Shown one piece after another: positions 16,999-25,255 of a stretch of DNA of 64,000 bases. The number at the start of each line of letters is the position of its first letter. Position 1 is the first letter of the stretch. The notes below the pieces were generated by a model. The model was not told the origin of the DNA and ran no database searches. It worked only from the letters and a program-made list of their open reading frames with translations. The translations under genes and the position numbers were made by a program. Origin of the DNA: a bacterium 1XD42-76 (GTDB taxonomy: Bacteria > Bacillota > Clostridia > Lachnospirales > Lachnospiraceae); assembly GCA_009917545.1 (NCBI GenBank), contig QZDW01000022.1, positions 1 to 64,000 on the forward strand. Reading direction: 5' to 3'.

Positions 16999-18504
16999 TT
17001 AAAAGAGCATGTAATATTTATCTACCACTTCTAATCCATCCATTATTAAATCCCTTGCATATGCACAATCAGTGATTACAGCCGTATCCTCGTCGCTTGC
17101 AGACCAGTGGGAATATGGATGACGGACACTATTGTATTGGGTATAAAGCTTGTTTAAATAGTCTATCTGCTTTGCATTTAGCTTTCCCGTTTCTTTACTA
17201 TTACATTCATACAAGCCAACACTATTTTGGGAAAAATATGAAAATTTATTAGTTCCGTTGTCGGTTTCTGTATCCAATCCCATAACATCTCCTAATATTC
17301 TATGCAGATAAAATTCATATGCCCTAAAAATAGGTGTCACTAAGCATGTATAATCGGGCATATACCCCGTCAGCATTGTATTGTATACCGCTGACAATAA
17401 ATTGGCATAATGCTTTTCACCCTCTTTTCTATAATGTGGTAAAAGTTGATCAAACCTATTTTCTACTTCTGATTTCTCTAGGGTTAAGGCATGATAACTG
17501 TTTAATGTTTCAATTACGCTCTGACCTGTTCGTAATAATTCTATGGCGGTTGCAATTACTTTTTGGAAAAGCACTGTCTGCTTTCCCTGCACATATGATT
17601 TAGAATTTGAATAACAATTTACCACTACCTTATTATTGGCCTGAAGAATTGTTATCTTATTCCTTGAACCCATATTTTCTGTTTTCAAATTGATTTCTGG
17701 TATATTTTCTTCAGATAAATTCTTATTTTCTTCACTGATACAGTCAACTATTGCTTTCCAATCATCTAAGCCATAACCTACAAAATATACAGAGCCATCA
17801 TTATAAGTTTTATATCCTTTAGCTAACAACGCACTTTTAGCCAGTGCATCAACTTCTTCATTCAGTTCAATTCCCGAATGTGCTAATACTTTTATAAATT
17901 CTATGTCTATACTTTGTTTCTTTTGTTGAATAAAGGAAACATATTTTTTTGTTATATCTTTCTTTGCTTTCCACTCACCTGTTGCCCACTTTTCTATCCC
18001 TTCATAGTCGTAAAAAACTGTCAACTTTTTCTTTTTATATGTGATAGACCAATTTACTGCCTCTTTTACACCTTCAAGTTCTGCTGCAACATTTCTTAAT
18101 GCAATAAAATCCACTCCCAGATTTTTTGTAAATGCTTTATAAAGAATATCTCTGTTTCCACCTGAACTAATAATAATTGCGCCAAATGCTGATTTTTCTT
18201 CCTCTACATTATAACTGCCATCGACAAAGGCAATAACTTCATCTTCTTCCAATGAAGCTATTTTATTATTTACCATTGAATTAAAATCTTCTGTTGATAT
18301 TGTATCTTCTGTCAAATTTCCATTATCTGAATCAAGCTTTTCCATACCCTTGTCCAACATAAAATTCTCTGCTTCGCTCAACGTGGCAAAAGACTTATAA
18401 CTTGCACTTGGAAATCCCTTTACTTGTTCTTCGCATTCGCTCCATGTACTATATATACCCGGCACCTTTCCAACTTTAACCGCATAAAACTTCTTTTTAG
18501 CCAT
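16999..18504 (-). CDS. rnlA: RNase H1-RnlA fusion toxin (viroplasmin/RHBD + RNase H + RnlA HEPN)
   Basis: 501 residues in three parts. Residues 1-50 are an RNase H hybrid-binding (viroplasmin) domain (KKFYAVKVGKVPGIYSTW). Residues 88-228 are RNase HI with all expected catalytic acids: D95 (FVDGSY), E142, D166 (FYDYEGI) and D219, plus H209 (LAHSG). Residues about 240-501 match RnlA: a PDY-x4-TPIFRAYE segment with E397, and R461-x4-H466 in RHPYSHW. Their spacing parallels the E258, R318 and H323 active-site residues of E. coli RnlA. RnlA is an mRNA-cleaving HEPN toxin that blocks phage, and E. coli RNase HI is known to stimulate it; here both are one chain. It is ICE cargo at the element end, followed by an RnlB-like antitoxin. 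Confidence 0.85.
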   Translation of the reverse strand: MAKKKFYAVKVGKVPGIYSTWSECEEQVKGFPSASYKSFATLSEAENFMLDKGMEKLDSDNGNLTEDTISTEDFNSMVNNKIASLEEDEVIAFVDGSYNVEEEKSAFGAIIISSGGNRDILYKAFTKNLGVDFIALRNVAAELEGVKEAVNWSITYKKKKLTVFYDYEGIEKWATGEWKAKKDITKKYVSFIQQKKQSIDIEFIKVLAHSGIELNEEVDALAKSALLAKGYKTYNDGSVYFVGYGLDDWKAIVDCISEENKNLSEENIPEINLKTENMGSRNKITILQANNKVVVNCYSNSKSYVQGKQTVLFQKVIATAIELLRTGQSVIETLNSYHALTLEKSEVENRFDQLLPHYRKEGEKHYANLLSAVYNTMLTGYMPDYTCLVTPIFRAYEFYLHRILGDVMGLDTETDNGTNKFSYFSQNSVGLYECNSKETGKLNAKQIDYLNKLYTQYNSVRHPYSHWSASDEDTAVITDCAYARDLIMDGLEVVDKYYMLF

Positions 18505-18539
18505 AAAAACAGCTCCTTTCCATCAAAAATTGGTCTATC

Positions 18540-18568
18540 ATTATATCAAATACTGCTATAATATGCAA
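18540..18568 (-). promoter_or_regulatory. Sigma-A promoter of the rnlA-rnlB operon
   Basis: On the minus strand TTGCAT and TATAAT are separated by exactly 17 nt, with the -10 ending 36 nt upstream of the toxin ATG. An AAAGGAG ribosome site follows. No obvious palindromic operator overlaps it. Confidence 0.8.
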
Positions 18569-18664
18569 GATTTTTTCAATTTTCTCTTCTTGGCTATTTC
18601 CATTATAAGACGTCCCTTTTCTAAACACAACAAAATTTCTATGCCAGATTGCCTTTCCTATAGA

Positions 18665-18815
18665 GTATTATTTCATCCATTACACGAATCCAGGTCACAA
18701 ACTCCACCCGTCCGCCTAGTGTTATTTCGTCCATAATCCCCCATCTTGTCCACAAAATACGGTACAATCAGCACCAAATAACACTAAATAATGCGGTTTT
18801 CACCCTGTCCCCAAA
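18665..18815. repeat. Repeat cluster at the presumed ICE end / attachment region
   Basis: The spacer between the rnlA promoter and the uvrB fragment contains a perfect 11-bp inverted repeat (TAGTGTTATTT at 18717-18727, AAATAACACTA at 18776-18786). It also has a degenerate direct repeat (TATTATTTCATCCAT and TGTTATTTCGTCCAT) and a second pair of related motifs (TTGTCCACAAAATA and CTGTCCCCAAATTA). Such clusters are typical of recombinase arm sites at element ends. The boundary is placed at about 18816-18823, where uvrB homology stops. Confidence 0.5.
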
Positions 18816-19100
18816 TTAGGACACAAAATATTCTACCGCGTTACTCGGAAAATACTCTTTGAACTCACCATAGAGCTGTGCCGCTAATGTCTTATTGTGC
18901 GCTATTACCAAAGTCGGCTTGTTAAGCTGTGCGATCACATTCGCCATGGTAAAGGTCTTCCCGGAACCCGTAACCCCCAGTAAAGTCTGGAATTGGTTGC
19001 CATCCTGAAACCCTTTGACCAGGGCTTCGATGGCCTGGGGCTGGTCTCCGGTGGGCTTGTATTCGCTGTGAAGTTCGAATAATTTTTGTGCAGTTTGCAC
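18816..19100 (-). pseudogene. uvrB: Truncated 5' fragment of uvrB
   Basis: 94 residues from a GTG at 19100 with GGAGG upstream. The sequence is clearly Uvr[15 protein letters not shown], the Walker [14 protein letters not shown], and [15 protein letters not shown]. It runs as far as VEYFVS, after which normal UvrB continues with YYDYYQPE; here a TAA follows in foreign sequence. The remaining ~560 residues, with the helicase and UvrA/UvrC contacts, are missing, so the fragment cannot support excision repair. An intact copy may exist elsewhere, or the 3' part may lie at the other element end. Confidence 0.9.
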
Positions 19101-19342
19101 AAATACCACCTCCAAATTTCATAGTAAAAAAAGATGCGTATATGCCACAAATTCGTCAAGGAATATTTCATTTTCGTCATGGCGTTTACTCAAATCGGAG
19201 CAAAACAGACCCTTGACGAATCCCGTTCACAATTTGCTGTTTTTGCAACTCAGCGTACCTCTGTAATTCCATATGGACAAAACAGCACTGAAAGAGCTTT
19301 ATTATCTTACCACAAATCACTAAATTTGTATAGATAGAAAAT

Positions 19343-19356
19343 CGAACTTTTGTTCT
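19343..19356. promoter_or_regulatory. LexA/DinR-type SOS box
   Basis: CGAACTTTTGTTCT fits the Gram-positive SOS consensus (GAAC-N4-GTTC, perfect half-sites). It lies about 240 nt upstream of the uvrB fragment, as expected for SOS-controlled uvrB, and just after the stop of the recombinase gene. It most likely marks the original uvrB promoter. Confidence 0.65.
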
Positions 19357-19358
19357 TT

Positions 19359-20660
19359 TCATCCTGTATCCTGAAGAAATTCTGTTACATCTACTACAAT
19401 CTCCAACAATTCCTTTTTAAAGCTTTCTATCTCTTCCTTGTTTGGTAATACTTCCTTCATATACTCTTCTATTTCCGGTACGCCATCCGCTATGATACCT
19501 CTATTATCAGCATAAACATCCATTGTTATGAGTTCTTTTGCATGTCCCATAAGTTTTGATACCGCCTTTGGGTTGAATGCCTCTTTTAGCAGGAGTGTAC
19601 AGTATGTGCTGCGCAAATCGTGCCAGCGAATATCCGGTAAGCCGTTTTCGGCAAGAAGCTGCTTGTAATACCTGCAATGAAATCCTTTGCTCCTTGCCCT
19701 GCCAAGGGTGGAACAACAGATATATCCCAAATCCTGAAATTCTCTCTTTCTACGGTTTTTGTTTCTCTCATAAACCTGCCGTTCCTTTAAGATTGCCTCA
19801 AAGACATAATCAGGAATCGGAATCTCTCTGTAACTGGATTTTGTTTTTAATCCCACTTCCTGTTTCGTAAAAGTTTTCGGGGCAAAATCTTCCTTTACTG
19901 CATTATGTATCTTCCCCAGCTGGCGTTCTACCTTTAAGGTGCGGTTGATATAATCTACATCCGAATATTTTACACCATTGATCTCGGACCTGCGGAGCCC
20001 CATAAGCACATTCAACAACACCTGCATATGGATCGGGGTATCTTTGCTCTTTTCCAGCAGAACCTGGATCTGCTCCATAGTCAGTGTTTTCTGCGTATCA
20101 ATATTTCGGGTCCTGAAGCCTGATTTGGACTGCGGTTTTTCTGCTTTGGGAAGCCCTATTCCATCCACTGGACTGGCCGGGATCACTTTGGCCGTTACCG
20201 CATAACGAAAAGAGACATTCATGATTGTTTTTACCAGCTCTGCTATCGGCCTCAAATAGTCTGCCTTGATATTAAACAATTTTTGAACGTCTCCGCGAGT
20301 AACATCCATCATTTTTTTCTTACCCAGGATGGGAATGATATGATTCTTTACTATTCCGCAATAATTATAGTACGTTTCATGACTGTCTGTGCGCTTTTTA
20401 AGATCTGTTTCAAGCCAGAATATCATATAATCAGCCACATTAACTTTTGCGTACACAATAAACGTACCATTATATAATTCTGCGATGGTCTTCTCTCTTG
20501 CCTTATTTGCTTCTTTCTCTGTTTTGAATCCGGACTTCTGCTGTGGTTTTTCGCTTCCATCCGGATATTTCAAGAATACTCTGTAGCCGAAGCCAGAGCG
20601 CACAGGTATTACCTGTGACACTCTCCAATCGACATAATTTTTTAAGCTTAAATCTAGCAT
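19359..20660 (-). CDS. Tyrosine recombinase (ICE/phage integrase)
   Basis: 433 residues. The N-terminal arm-binding domain carries GFGYRVFLKYPDGSEK and KEANKARE. A core-binding helix bundle follows (about 80-180). The catalytic domain has R in LMGLRRSEING (about 236), H-x-x-R in DIRWHDLRSTYCTLL (about 360), a LMGHAK motif, and a Tyr in TMDVYADNR near residue 392 as nucleophile. It catalyses site-specific integration and excision. It overlaps the truncated recombinase upstream by 7 nt and lies next to the uvrB fragment. Whether it serves the flanking ICE or an older element is unclear. Confidence 0.9.
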   Translation of the reverse strand: MLDLSLKNYVDWRVSQVIPVRSGFGYRVFLKYPDGSEKPQQKSGFKTEKEANKAREKTIAELYNGTFIVYAKVNVADYMIFWLETDLKKRTDSHETYYNYCGIVKNHIIPILGKKKMMDVTRGDVQKLFNIKADYLRPIAELVKTIMNVSFRYAVTAKVIPASPVDGIGLPKAEKPQSKSGFRTRNIDTQKTLTMEQIQVLLEKSKDTPIHMQVLLNVLMGLRRSEINGVKYSDVDYINRTLKVERQLGKIHNAVKEDFAPKTFTKQEVGLKTKSSYREIPIPDYVFEAILKERQVYERNKNRRKREFQDLGYICCSTLGRARSKGFHCRYYKQLLAENGLPDIRWHDLRSTYCTLLLKEAFNPKAVSKLMGHAKELITMDVYADNRGIIADGVPEIEEYMKEVLPNKEEIESFKKELLEIVVDVTEFLQDTG

Positions 20661-21502
20661 GTTGCAACACTCCCTTCCGGAACAAACGTATGATTCATAA
20701 ACGTGATAATCTGCTCATTCTCATCCATGACCTCACAATAATATTCAAAGGTTGTATTGACACTTGCATGTCCCAACAGGGCAGATATTTTAATCAAAGG
20801 AACTTTCTGCTCTACCAATATGGTGGCATACATATGCCTCAGACCATGAACCGTAATGTGTGGCAGGCCATTTCTGGAACATAATTTTGTCAAAGCACTG
20901 TTCATAACAGTAGTTGAGTGGGGCAGGCCATTTTCCTGACACGAAATATAATCGTGGTCAAAATATTGTTCACCGTACTGTAGCTTATTTGCATCAATCA
21001 CAGTTCTTCTTTTTTCGATTTCCTTCGCAACAGCCTCTGGTATCCGCAACAGGCGATAGCTATTATCCGTCTTTGGCGGTTTCTCTATGACCTTATATGT
21101 CTGAATTTTACTTCCACCCTTTGGGATAACAGGGTTTGATGTAATCTGCCGTCGAATGTAGATTGTTCTGTTTTCAGCATCAAAATCTCCAAATTTCAAG
21201 CCTGAAATCTCACCTTTTCTCAATCCACAGAACAGCCCAAGAAGAATTTCCAGATACCATCCACTATCACAGGCAGCTTTCAGGAGTTTTTTCACATTTG
21301 CTTTGTTTAAAATAACGATTGTTGGCTTTCTTCTTGGATACGGCTTCGTTGCAGGAATCGGATTAACCCTGATATATTCCTGTATTACGGCCTCTTTCAT
21401 TGCCATGTTCAAGAACTCTCTGGACTTGTTTCCAGCAGACTCGCATGCCTTTGACACAACAGCCAGCAAAGAATCAAAATATTCCTCATTTGCATATCGC
21501 AA
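20654..21502 (-). pseudogene. N-terminally truncated tyrosine recombinase
   Basis: 282 residues from a TTG with no good ribosome site. An in-frame TAA lies six codons upstream. The core-binding and catalytic domains are present: GLFCGLRKGEISGL, HGLRHMYATIL, LLGHASVNTTFEYY with the nucleophile Tyr. The arm-binding domain (about 100 residues) is missing. It is fairly divergent from the recombinase that follows. A truncated integrase would be expected to lack normal site recognition, so this is probably a relic. Confidence 0.75.
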
Positions 21503-21554
21503 TTTTATAATTTGTGGTTAATCACTCTCTGACAAAATCTATCATATTAAAAGT

Positions 21555-21597
21555 CAAAAAATCCAAAACCACATTTTATAGGCGGTTTCGGATTTTT
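21555..21597. terminator. Bidirectional-looking terminator
   Basis: AATCCAAAACC (21560-21570) pairs with GGTTTCGGATT (21584-21594), including one G-U pair. The minus strand continues into TTTTTT and the plus strand into TTTTT. It separates the Rpn-like fragments from the truncated recombinase. Confidence 0.7.
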
Positions 21598-21620
21598 ATA
21601 ATCAAATGCTCACAATTCTG

Positions 21621-21824
21621 TTAAACCTTGACAAATCCAAGCCACTGTTCCACTTCTTTTACTGAAACATCAAGGATACCCGCAATCTCCTCTATGGAAT
21701 TTCCTTTTTTGTGCAGTTTTTGAGCTATTCCTTTTTTGGTTTTATCAGATGCTTCCTCTTCTTTACTTTTCACATAAGCCATTAAGATGTATTCTTCACT
21801 AAACAATATCATAATAGTGCCCAC
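21621..21824 (-). pseudogene. C-terminal fragment of an Rpn / PD-(D/E)XK-type nuclease
   Basis: 67 residues, closely paralogous to the end of the upstream gene: SEEYIL-x-AYV, GIAQKLHKKGNSIEEIA and VEQWLGFVKV mirror NEEYILKTYV, GTAQRLHEMGISLQDIA and VERWLGLVKA. This is the helix-turn-helix-like tail of Rpn-family recombination-promoting nucleases. The catalytic half is missing and the start is poor, so it is read as a duplicated remnant. Confidence 0.6.
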
Positions 21825-21827
21825 ATT

Positions 21828-22229
21828 CTAAGCTTTAACAAGGCCAAGCCACCGTTCTACGGTCTCTACAGTGACCTGACATGCCTTTGCAATATCCTGT
21901 AGAGAAATCCCCATTTCATGTAGTCTTTGAGCTGTTCCTATTTTGGCTTTTTCGAATGCTTCCTTTTCCCTACTTTCCACATAAGTCTTTAAAATATATT
22001 CCTCATTAAACAATGTCATCATAATATCCACAACCTCCTTTTCACGCCCTGACAGATACTCACTCAGTACATTCTGATTCTTGCAAATACGGATTGTTTC
22101 CAGAACCGCTTCCCTGGTCCTTCCATGCAGTTTCACCTGTTCATTATATATTTTTGTAAAGGCCACATAGTAATTTATAATATTTCCTTCCTCGCACAAA
22201 TCAATTTTAATCTCTTCCTGCATAATCAT
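21828..22229 (-). pseudogene. Rpn / PD-(D/E)XK transposase-type nuclease, 3' fragment
   Basis: 133 residues covering only the helical C-terminal half of the family (KLHGRTREAVLETIRICKNQNVLSEYL, then the EYILKTYV and WLGLVKA tail). The N-terminal nuclease domain with its acidic/Lys residues is absent. The frame starts inside the AbiEii gene end without a clear ribosome site. It forms a tandem pair with the shorter downstream fragment. Most likely a decayed gene. Confidence 0.6.
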
Positions 22230-23076
22230 TACTTGTCATAATGTAATCCATGATATATTTAACAGAATTGCAGGCGTCTTCAAAACTAATATCCTTTGCA
22301 TAATCAAAATTTTTCTGATACTTTTTCCAAAGGTTCTGCATCTGTAGATTGTCCCTAATCTCCTTAATGATTTCCACATAATTTTGCATCACATGGCTGC
22401 TCCCCCTCTTTGCACTTGTGCGATCCAATGCCCGTTTCAAAATATTTTTATCGCATTCGTTTCCACGCAAAGCAAAGATAATATGTATATCATAAAAATC
22501 TCTTGGACGGGTATTGGCAATACTGCGCGATAATACAGTTTCTATTTTTTCTGCCAGAACTGTTTCCAGATTATAAGCCAATATACTTAATGTCCTGTCA
22601 TCAAAGAGAAGTTTAAATGTATATTCGATTTCTTTCGGTGTAATAATGTCCCCTGTCGTAACATCTACCGTCAGAGGTACACGGATGGGAGGATAATTCG
22701 CTTTTAAAGAGACACGTATGCCGGGATAATCATCCGCTTCACGAATATCATAAATATCTTCTAAAGTAAAGCTCACATCATCCTCTATTTCAACAGCGCA
22801 TATTTCCTTAAAAACCTTTCGGATTGATTCATGGGTTAATGTAAAGCCTTTTATTGTTGTATCCAGATCCATCGTTGTCCTGGTATCCAGACCGACAATT
22901 ACCGATATTAAGAATCCACCTTTTAATATAAAATTGTTTTTATATGTTGACAGTGAAATTCTTTCCAGCAGCCTCTCCAACATGTAGTTCTGCATGACAA
23001 GTTGTGCAGAAATATTTTTCTCTGCTGCCTTTTTCTTAATGAACGCTTTAAGCTGCATTGGATTTCTGGTTATCAT
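22207..23076 (-). CDS. abiEii: AbiEii-type nucleotidyltransferase toxin
   Basis: 289 residues. The nucleotidyltransferase core has FILKGGFLISVIVGLDTRTT followed by MDLDTT (the GG-x-D-x-D motif, near residues 52-73). The AEKIETVLSRS segment with R-RDFYDI downstream (about 170-195) is typical of AbiEii. AbiEii is the toxin of type IV toxin-antitoxin systems and acts in abortive infection; related enzymes modify tRNA 3' ends. The start overlaps the AbiEi stop by 4 nt, so the pair is translationally coupled. All expected motifs are present and the gene appears functional. Confidence 0.9.
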   Translation of the reverse strand: MITRNPMQLKAFIKKKAAEKNISAQLVMQNYMLERLLERISLSTYKNNFILKGGFLISVIVGLDTRTTMDLDTTIKGFTLTHESIRKVFKEICAVEIEDDVSFTLEDIYDIREADDYPGIRVSLKANYPPIRVPLTVDVTTGDIITPKEIEYTFKLLFDDRTLSILAYNLETVLAEKIETVLSRSIANTRPRDFYDIHIIFALRGNECDKNILKRALDRTSAKRGSSHVMQNYVEIIKEIRDNLQMQNLWKKYQKNFDYAKDISFEDACNSVKYIMDYIMTSNDYAGRD

Positions 23077-23666
23077 AGCAGCACCTCCATATAATGCAAT
23101 ATCTTTGGTTTTACCCTTAGCTGCCCCGCATATTTCATCAACTTGTGTATATCTTTTTCTTTAGAAGCCGCGTACCGTTTCATTGCTCCATTTACGATCT
23201 GAATATCACTGCCGCTGCCACGCACAATGTCACATAATGTTCTTTCGAGATTATATATTTTGATGGGATTCCCGCAGGGTGACTTTATTTCGATGATTCC
23301 GAGTGTATAATTATCTGGCACAACTCGTTTCACAATAATATTTTCCTGTTTAAGGGAAGGCGCATTATACCCTTTTGGAAAAGTCATTGTATATTTTGCC
23401 GGTGTCCTGTCTGAATATCCTAAAAGGTACAATGCTGTATCATGGGAATAGATACCCCGTCCATACCTGCACTGCAACAGATGGAAGTCATCCTCCCATA
23501 TATCACTCCGTATATAAATCCCTCGTCCATAACGATATAATTCTCCATCCTTTACAAGCTTCTGCAATATGCTTCGGTGCATTCCGGATTCTGTGATCTG
23601 TCTGGCCGTAATGATACCATCCGGTGAATTTTCCAAAAGAGTTTTTATTGTAATCTCAGTTCCCAT
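23073..23666 (-). CDS. abiEi: AbiEi-type antitoxin/transcriptional repressor
   Basis: 197 residues from the ATG at 23666, chosen because AAGGAG lies 8 nt upstream; a GTG three codons earlier overlaps that site. An N-terminal winged helix (GIITARQITESGMHRSILQKLVKDGEL-type) is followed by YGRGIYSHDTALYLLGYSDRTP and the C-terminal antitoxin domain with NLERTLCDIVRG. In known systems AbiEi neutralises AbiEii and represses its own operon by binding two inverted repeats; two such repeats lie immediately upstream. Confidence 0.9.
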   Translation of the reverse strand: MGTEITIKTLLENSPDGIITARQITESGMHRSILQKLVKDGELYRYGRGIYIRSDIWEDDFHLLQCRYGRGIYSHDTALYLLGYSDRTPAKYTMTFPKGYNAPSLKQENIIVKRVVPDNYTLGIIEIKSPCGNPIKIYNLERTLCDIVRGSGSDIQIVNGAMKRYAASKEKDIHKLMKYAGQLRVKPKILHYMEVLL

Positions 23667-23684
23667 GACAATCACTCCTTTTTA

Positions 23685-23777
23685 TACACATTATATTGTA
23701 TATAAATAATGTGTGGTTGTCAAGTTTTATGGTACATAAGCACATTAAATTAGTTAAAAATAATGTGCTATTGTCAA
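23685..23777 (-). promoter_or_regulatory. Duplicated promoter/operator of the abiE operon
   Basis: Two near-identical minus-strand units start with TTGACAA, then a CACATTAT arm and an ATAATGTG-type arm. One inverted repeat is ACACATTAT/ATAATGTGT (23686-23694 and 23706-23714). The other is AGCACATTA/TAATGTGCT (23739-23747 and 23761-23769); their centres are 54 bp apart. The proximal unit has TTGACA (23718-23723), a 17-nt spacer and TACAAT (23695-23700), placing the likely start point 20-25 nt before the abiEi ATG. This matches cooperative AbiEi autorepression through two repeats. Confidence 0.8.
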
Positions 23778-23936
23778 ATCAATGCACTTTTAAGCTGTTT
23801 TAGTTATGCTATGACAAGCCTAACCTATTTGAATAAATATCACTAAAAGAACAAATTGGCACAACATTGGCACGGTTCTGCTCTTTCCCCGTAAAGGCAT
23901 CCATGCTATACTTGGTACAGTCAAAAATATGTAAAG

Positions 23937-23969
23937 CAGCCGTTTTCCATTCCGGGAGACGGCTGTTTT
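23937..23969 (+). terminator. Orphan plus-strand terminator-like hairpin
   Basis: CAGCCGT and ACGGCTG pair around a 15-nt loop, followed by TTTT. No intact plus-strand gene precedes it; it probably belonged to a gene lost when this mobile DNA was rearranged. The rest of 23778-23982 shows nothing recognisable. Confidence 0.45.
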
Positions 23970-23982
23970 CGTCAGAAAGGCG

Positions 23983-24495
23983 GTGGTTTTACTTTGTCCC
24001 AGACAATGTCCAAAGCAGCCGGCAGGGCATCCCCCCCACAAGGGCAGGCCCGGCAGGGACCCGGCGGCCATACTGAAAAGCGAGAATGGAGATGTAAACT
24101 ATTTCAGTACGGTGGTATTTATCTTTATCGCGGTTCTCCTGCTGGCATTCATCCTGGATCTGTTCAGCATCATCTCCACCAAGCAGGAGCTGGACCACTG
24201 TGCAGACCAGATGGTGAAACAGCTCCAGCTCTCAGGAGGCATTAACGGAGAGACAGACCAGCTTTTTCACTTCCTCTGCTCGCAAATCGAAGGGGCCGAG
24301 AACATCTCCTACTCCATTGACGCCTCCTATAAGTCGCCTACCCCGTCCGGCATGAGCCGGGCCATCCAGCTTGGCACCCCCTTCTACATCACCATCACGG
24401 GCAGGGCAAAACTGGGGGGCTTCTGGAACTTCAGCCTGGTGAACATCACGGTTGTCTCCAGGGGCGCAGGCGTCAGTGAGCATTACTGGAAGTGA
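23983..24495 (+). CDS. DUF4320-type TadE-like protein, 5' end uncertain
   Basis: 170 residues by the open frame (GTG start), but only the part from about residue 30 looks real: SENGDVNYFSTVVFIFIAV, a transmembrane helix, DLFSIISTKQELDHCADQ, and a beta-rich C-terminus ending VSRGAGVSEHYWK. This matches DUF4320/TadE-like proteins encoded in ICE pilus-type clusters. No ribosome site precedes the conserved part, so the 5' end was probably replaced during rearrangement. It is followed by similar pilin-like genes on the same strand. Confidence 0.65.
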   Translation: MVLLCPRQCPKQPAGHPPHKGRPGRDPAAILKSENGDVNYFSTVVFIFIAVLLLAFILDLFSIISTKQELDHCADQMVKQLQLSGGINGETDQLFHFLCSQIEGAENISYSIDASYKSPTPSGMSRAIQLGTPFYITITGRAKLGGFWNFSLVNITVVSRGAGVSEHYWK

Positions 24496-24503
24496 GGTGG
24501 CGT

Positions 24504-25019
24504 ATGAAGAATCCGTGCCAACGTATGAAAAGCAATGCAGGCAGGAATCCCCTCCGGAATGACCGTGGGGATATTTCTATCTTTACCTGTTTTTTTGTAG
24601 TAGGGATCGTGATGCTGGTCTCCTTCCTGCTGCTGTATGCCTCCATCCGTATCACCTGCATCAACATCCGTAATGGCGCAAAGATGGAGCTGAACAATTT
24701 AAGCGCCAGCATCTATGCGGATACCTACCGTTCCCAGAGGGAGACCAACTTCAGCGAATACTTAAATACCCTCTATTCCAGCGGTGACTATACCGCCATG
24801 CTGGAGGACATGGTGACAGACGGGCTCGCCAGCAAGATCCCCCTTTCCACGGATGACTACCGGGTAAGGGATATCCGTCTTGCGTTCCATGTAACAGGCA
24901 ACCGGGTGGAATACGTCTTCACCTGCAGCGTGGAGTTCTATGTCTACATGTTCGGCCACTCCTACCCCGCCATCACCCGGCCCGTGGAGCTGACCGGTTA
25001 CCACAACACGAAATTTTAG
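24504..25019 (+). CDS. TadE/pilin-like membrane protein of an ICE cluster
   Basis: 171 residues from the ATG at 24504 (GAGGTGG upstream), 8 nt after the previous stop. A short basic N-terminus with NDRGDISIFTC precedes one transmembrane helix (CFFVVGIVMLVSFLLLYASI), then a polar extracellular domain. The ND-x-GDI motif before the helix resembles TadE-like pseudopilins. It is probably membrane-anchored and part of a secretion or conjugation apparatus with its neighbours. The gene looks intact, but the cluster is incomplete. Confidence 0.6.
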   Translation: MKNPCQRMKSNAGRNPLRNDRGDISIFTCFFVVGIVMLVSFLLLYASIRITCINIRNGAKMELNNLSASIYADTYRSQRETNFSEYLNTLYSSGDYTAMLEDMVTDGLASKIPLSTDDYRVRDIRLAFHVTGNRVEYVFTCSVEFYVYMFGHSYPAITRPVELTGYHNTKF

Positions 25020-25067
25020 TCTGCTGGACAACAGGCAGCAGTTAACTATGAAAGGAGCTTACCTCTT

Positions 25068-25184
25068 ATGAAGAAACTGTTTACATCCAAAAAATTCATC
25101 CTCACTACCCTTATCACGGCTTTTGCCGGTTTTCTGGCCTTCCGTTTTATCGGATACCGCAGGACGGAAAGTAAAAATTTCTGA
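25068..25184 (+). CDS. Small single-pass membrane protein (38 aa)
   Basis: Starts MKKLFTSKKF with AAAGGAG upstream, followed by a hydrophobic stretch (ILTTLITAFAGFLAF) and a basic end (RRTESKNF). It lies between the TadE-like and DUF6550-like genes with ordinary spacing, so it is likely a real micro-protein of the same operon. Function unknown. Confidence 0.55.
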   Translation: MKKLFTSKKFILTTLITAFAGFLAFRFIGYRRTESKNF

Positions 25185-25255
25185 TCATCTGTTGAAAAGC
25201 CCTGACCTAAAAGCGTATAGGTTATATATAAAGGAAAAAAGGAGATGACTGCTAC

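Noticed and set aside
16999..18504. Fusion protein as an ordinary RNase H1
   Set aside because: The C-terminal ~260 residues are not part of RNase H1 and carry RnlA-like E, R and H positions.
19359..21502. Two recombinase genes as one frameshifted integrase
   Set aside because: Each has its own complete catalytic domain (R, H-x-x-R and Tyr), so they are two separate genes.
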